A stretch of DNA of 5,516 nt, from contig PMBW01000115.1 of the NCBI GenBank assembly GCA_003153075.1, positions 4,096 to 9,611 on the forward strand, given 5' to 3'. This stretch comes from Dehalococcoidia bacterium (GTDB lineage: Bacteria > Chloroflexota > Dehalococcoidia > Dehalococcoidales > Fen-1064). Positions 3,525 through 5,516 of the stretch are shown here, one piece after another (the stretch's first letter is position 1; the number at the start of each line of letters is the position of its first letter). Under the pieces are notes generated by a model that saw only the letters and a program-made list of their open reading frames with translations, was not told where the DNA came from and made no database searches. The position numbers and the translations under genes were made by a program.

Positions 3525-4421
3525 ATGGTTACTGATATTACTTCAACCCGTCCGCTTAAAAATGCCTTTGCGCTCTGTGCGTTCGCTTATCTTTTAGCCT
3601 TGTTGGTTGCCGCCGGCACAGGCTACTTTTTTCGCGGGCTGCATCCGCTGCTGACGCTTTTTCCGGCAGACATTGCCGGTACAGTTGTGATCTACCTGTT
3701 TGGCCGCGCCTTTCACAACTCCAGCTTTTACGATCCCTACTGGAGTATTGCGCCGCTGTTTATTGCTGTATTCTGGTTTTTGCGTGGGTCATCTGCCGGC
3801 GGGATGACCGTGCCGCAGATCGTTGTTTTATTGCTTGTCTTCGCCTGGGGTTTGCGGCTGACCTGGCACTGGGCGCGCCAATGGCAGGGACTGCAACACG
3901 AAGACTGGCGCTATCAGGACTTGCGCAGGAAATTTCCGGAGTGGTTTTGGCTCGTCGACCTGGCGGGTATTGAAATCATGCCGACGGCGCTTGTCTTTCT
4001 GGGCTGTTTGTCCTTGTATCCAGCATTGGCTGTCGGGAGAAATACATTGGGAATATTGGATATTTTGGCTTTAATAATTACCGGCGGCGCGATATTGATT
4101 GAAACCGCCGCCGACGAACAATTATGGCGTTTTGTGCGCAGCAAACCTAAAAACGGCGAGATTCTGACGAAGGGGCTGTGGGCTTGTTCGCGGCACCCGA
4201 ACTATTTCGGCGAAGTGCTGTTCTGGTGGGGATTGTACATCTTCGCTCTGGCAGCAGATGAGCGTTACTGGTGGATGGTTATCGGCCCGGCCGCCGTCAC
4301 GATACTTTTTATCTTTGTCAGCATCCCGATGATGGAAAAGCGGAGCCTGGAACGCAGGCCCGGTTATGCCGGAATCAGGAAGAAAATCCCGGTGTTCTTG
4401 CCATGGTTCCCGAAGCGATAA
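3525..4421 (+). CDS. DUF1295 family integral membrane protein (steroid 5-alpha-reductase/ICMT superfamily)
   Basis: A 298-residue polytopic membrane protein. Hydrophobic spans are seen at about 13-36, 41-62, 75-87, 97-115, 144-165, 176-194, 231-244 and 248-268. Family motifs include SFYDPYWSIAP (67-77), RLTWHWARQWQGLQHEDWRY (111-130), and the hallmark LWACSRHPNYFGEVLFWWG (218-236). The C-terminal SIPMMEKRSLERRPGYAGIRKK (266-287) completes the pattern. In the superfamily the HPNY...E region forms the cofactor site (NADPH in reductases, S-adenosylmethionine in isoprenylcysteine methyltransferases). For DUF1295 the substrate is not established, and a lipid or isoprenoid-like molecule is only an inference. 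Length and motifs are complete, with no sign of decay. No Shine-Dalgarno sequence precedes the ATG, which fits the near-leaderless promoter. It stands alone: the next gene has its own promoter region. Confidence 0.9.
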   Translation: MVTDITSTRPLKNAFALCAFAYLLALLVAAGTGYFFRGLHPLLTLFPADIAGTVVIYLFGRAFHNSSFYDPYWSIAPLFIAVFWFLRGSSAGGMTVPQIVVLLLVFAWGLRLTWHWARQWQGLQHEDWRYQDLRRKFPEWFWLVDLAGIEIMPTALVFLGCLSLYPALAVGRNTLGILDILALIITGGAILIETAADEQLWRFVRSKPKNGEILTKGLWACSRHPNYFGEVLFWWGLYIFALAADERYWWMVIGPAAVTILFIFVSIPMMEKRSLERRPGYAGIRKKIPVFLPWFPKR

Positions 4422-4480
4422 TTATTTCCAGTTTTGCTACTCCGTTTATTACGGATTCCTCCCTGTGCAATTAAATGGCT

Positions 4481-4517
4481 TCCCCCTTTCGAAAAAGGGG
4501 GATACAAGGGGGGGGCC
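4481..4517. repeat. C-rich/G-rich palindromic repeat
   Basis: TCCCCCTTT (4481-4489) and AAAGGGGGA (4494-4502) form a perfect 9-bp stem with loop CGAA, followed by TACAA and a run of eight G residues. This composition resembles a widespread family of dispersed intergenic palindromes (CCCCCTTT...AAAGGGGG followed by a further G block), recognised from memory. There is no T tract on either side, so it is not a classical terminator, though it may protect the 3' end of the DUF1295 mRNA. A weaker hairpin TCCGT/ACGGA lies at 4441-4455. Confidence 0.6.
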
Positions 4518-4542
4518 TTAAAAATAAGCAGTCCCTCTTTAA

Positions 4543-4571
4543 TTTCCAATTTTGCAGGAGAAAGCTATAAT
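4543..4571 (+). promoter_or_regulatory. Candidate upstream promoter of the glycoside hydrolase gene
   Basis: TTTCCA (4543-4548, 4/6) and a consensus TATAAT (4566-4571) are spaced by 17 bases. The leader would be about 90 nt. Confidence 0.5.
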
Positions 4572-4626
4572 ATTTTTCGCATGAAAATAAAGTCAGGGAA
4601 AGTATCATCCCCTCTCCCGTTTCCGT

Positions 4627-4632
4627 TATAAT
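4627..4632 (+). promoter_or_regulatory. Second -10 element near the glycoside hydrolase gene
   Basis: A consensus TATAAT, 33 bp before the ATG. No good -35 stands at the right distance, so this would need an activator; a chance match in AT-rich sequence is also possible. No clear catabolite-repression (cre) site was seen nearby. Confidence 0.35.
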
Positions 4633-4651
4633 CATCTTTAGCAACATGACA

Positions 4652-4658
4652 AGGGGGG
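4652..4658 (+). promoter_or_regulatory. Ribosome-binding site of the glycoside hydrolase gene
   Basis: AAGGGGGG (from 4651), 7 bases before the ATG at 4666; it fixes this start. Confidence 0.75.
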
Positions 4659-4665
4659 TATTCTG

Positions 4666-5516
4666 ATGACTGAAGTAACGCGCGTTTTTAAAGTAGACGG
4701 CAAGCCGTTTTTCCCGATCGGCGGGCAGGCCAATAATTCCAGCGGTTTCAACGACCAAGAGTCTGAAACCGCTTTTAGAGCGACGAAATTACTCGGCGGG
4801 AATACACTGGAAATTCCGGTCTATTGGTCGCAGATCGAACCCGCCGAAGGTCGGTTCGACTTTACCAGCGTCGATGCTTTACTGGCCAGCGCGCGCTATT
4901 ACGACGTGAAACTGATCCTGCTCTGGTTTGCCACTTGGAAGAACGGCAATATGGATTACACACCGGTGTGGGTGAAAACCGATCCGGCGCGGTTCAAACG
5001 ATCAATCACGCCGCACGGCAAGGACTTATGGACGCTTTCCCCTCATTGCCGGGCTAACCTTGAAGCCGATAAAAAGGCGTTCGCCGCTTTTTGTCAGCAC
5101 TTAAAGGTAAAAGACAGTATTGAGCAAACAGTGATCGGTATCCAGATCGAAAATGAGCCGGGGATGGTCGGCGCCGACCGTGATTACGGCCCTGAAGCCC
5201 AGGCTGTTTTTGACAGCCCCATACCCGCTAAAATCGTCTCCGCAATGAAGAAATACGGCAAAGGGCCGATCTACGAGCAGTGGCAAAAAGCGGGTGGTAA
5301 ACAATCCGGCACCTGGCCCGAATTGTTCGGTTGGCCAGCCGGTGAATTCATGTGCGCCTGGGCGATCGCGACCTATATTGATAACGTGGCTGCCGCCGGC
5401 AAAGCCGTTTACAATATTCCGATGTTTGCGAATGCCGCCAAGATGGAAATCCACAAGGTGGTGAAACGCTGGATGGTAGCCGGAGAAACCTATTTTTCCG
5501 GCGGCGCCGTCAGTAA
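4666..5516 (+). CDS. Glycoside hydrolase, beta-galactosidase-like (GH35/GH42-type TIM barrel; partial, C-terminus off the window)
   Basis: The frame is open to the window end, giving 283 residues of the N-terminal catalytic barrel. [19 protein letters not shown] (8-26) and the downstream [21 protein letters not shown] (46-66) are the classic opening of retaining clan-A beta-galactosidases. [14 protein letters not shown] (81-94) is the next barrel strand. [10 protein letters not shown] (157-166) carries the expected general acid/base, Glu164, in an NE motif; here Pro follows where GH35 enzymes usually have Tyr or Phe. The catalytic nucleophile should lie beyond the window. No signal peptide is present, so the enzyme is probably cytoplasmic and acts on imported oligosaccharides. 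From memory the arrangement fits the DUF5597-type beta-galactosidase-like proteins; the exact sugar specificity cannot be read. It has a strong ribosome site and its own promoter region, and any operon partners lie to the right. Confidence 0.87.
   Translation, partial: MTEVTRVFKVDGKPFFPIGGQANNSSGFNDQESETAFRATKLLGGNTLEIPVYWSQIEPAEGRFDFTSVDALLASARYYDVKLILLWFATWKNGNMDYTPVWVKTDPARFKRSITPHGKDLWTLSPHCRANLEADKKAFAAFCQHLKVKDSIEQTVIGIQIENEPGMVGADRDYGPEAQAVFDSPIPAKIVSAMKKYGKGPIYEQWQKAGGKQSGTWPELFGWPAGEFMCAWAIATYIDNVAAAGKAVYNIPMFANAAKMEIHKVVKRWMVAGETYFSGGAVS

Noticed and set aside
4646..4666. Six-codon frame (MTRGVF) whose TGA overlaps the glycoside hydrolase ATG
   Set aside because: It has no ribosome site, and its interior is itself the ribosome site of the next gene; probably chance.
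4434..4758. Small frames on both strands across the palindromic repeat and the start of the glycoside hydrolase gene
   Set aside because: Repeat-driven open frames (Pro/Gly runs) without ribosome sites.

Overview
The window looks like low-to-moderate GC bacterial chromosome, probably from a Firmicute. The clues are strong purine-rich Shine-Dalgarno sites (AGGGGGG at two genes), extended -10 promoters, and a perfect palindrome GAACATATGTTC matching the Gram-positive (Bacillus-type) LexA box. A Negativicutes-like host is possible, but that is a guess. By eye, the left ~2.9 kb is more AT-rich and has an accessory, mobile-element flavour. The right ~2 kb (from 3525) is more GC-rich and metabolic.

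Region 1 (1-1440, minus strand) is a tight two-gene operon. First comes a ParB/Srx-type N-terminal domain fused to a Rossmann methyltransferase-like domain (290-1312). After 13 bp comes a radical SAM protein of the spore-photoproduct-lyase-like type, which is cut off by the left window edge (1-276). A promoter at 1361-1389 has the LexA-type palindrome where transcription should start, so the operon is probably SOS (DNA-damage) controlled. Region 2 (1540-2098, plus strand) is a hicB-hicA toxin-antitoxin pair with overlapping stop and start, its own extended -10 promoter and a terminator.

Region 3 (2100-2946) is the least explained part. A consensus -35 (TTGACA) leads into about 225 nt of highly foldable, non-coding sequence ending in a perfect intrinsic terminator. 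Two small unknown genes follow (70 and 44 codons, both with good ribosome-binding sites), then a second near-perfect terminator. The terminators closing regions 2 and 3 begin with the same 18-bp sequence. The layout suggests an attenuator or riboswitch-like leader, or a free-standing small RNA, ahead of a two-gene mini-operon.

Region 4 (2980-3524) holds a small unknown minus-strand gene. Between it and the next gene is a ~150-bp element with 10-bp terminal inverted repeats at CTAG targets, which resembles an IS630/Tc1-type MITE.

Region 5 (3525-5516, plus strand) has a DUF1295 membrane protein that appears to be transcribed almost leaderless. A C-rich/G-rich palindromic repeat and a promoter region follow. 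The window ends inside a cytoplasmic glycoside hydrolase of the beta-galactosidase (GH35/GH42-like) superfamily.
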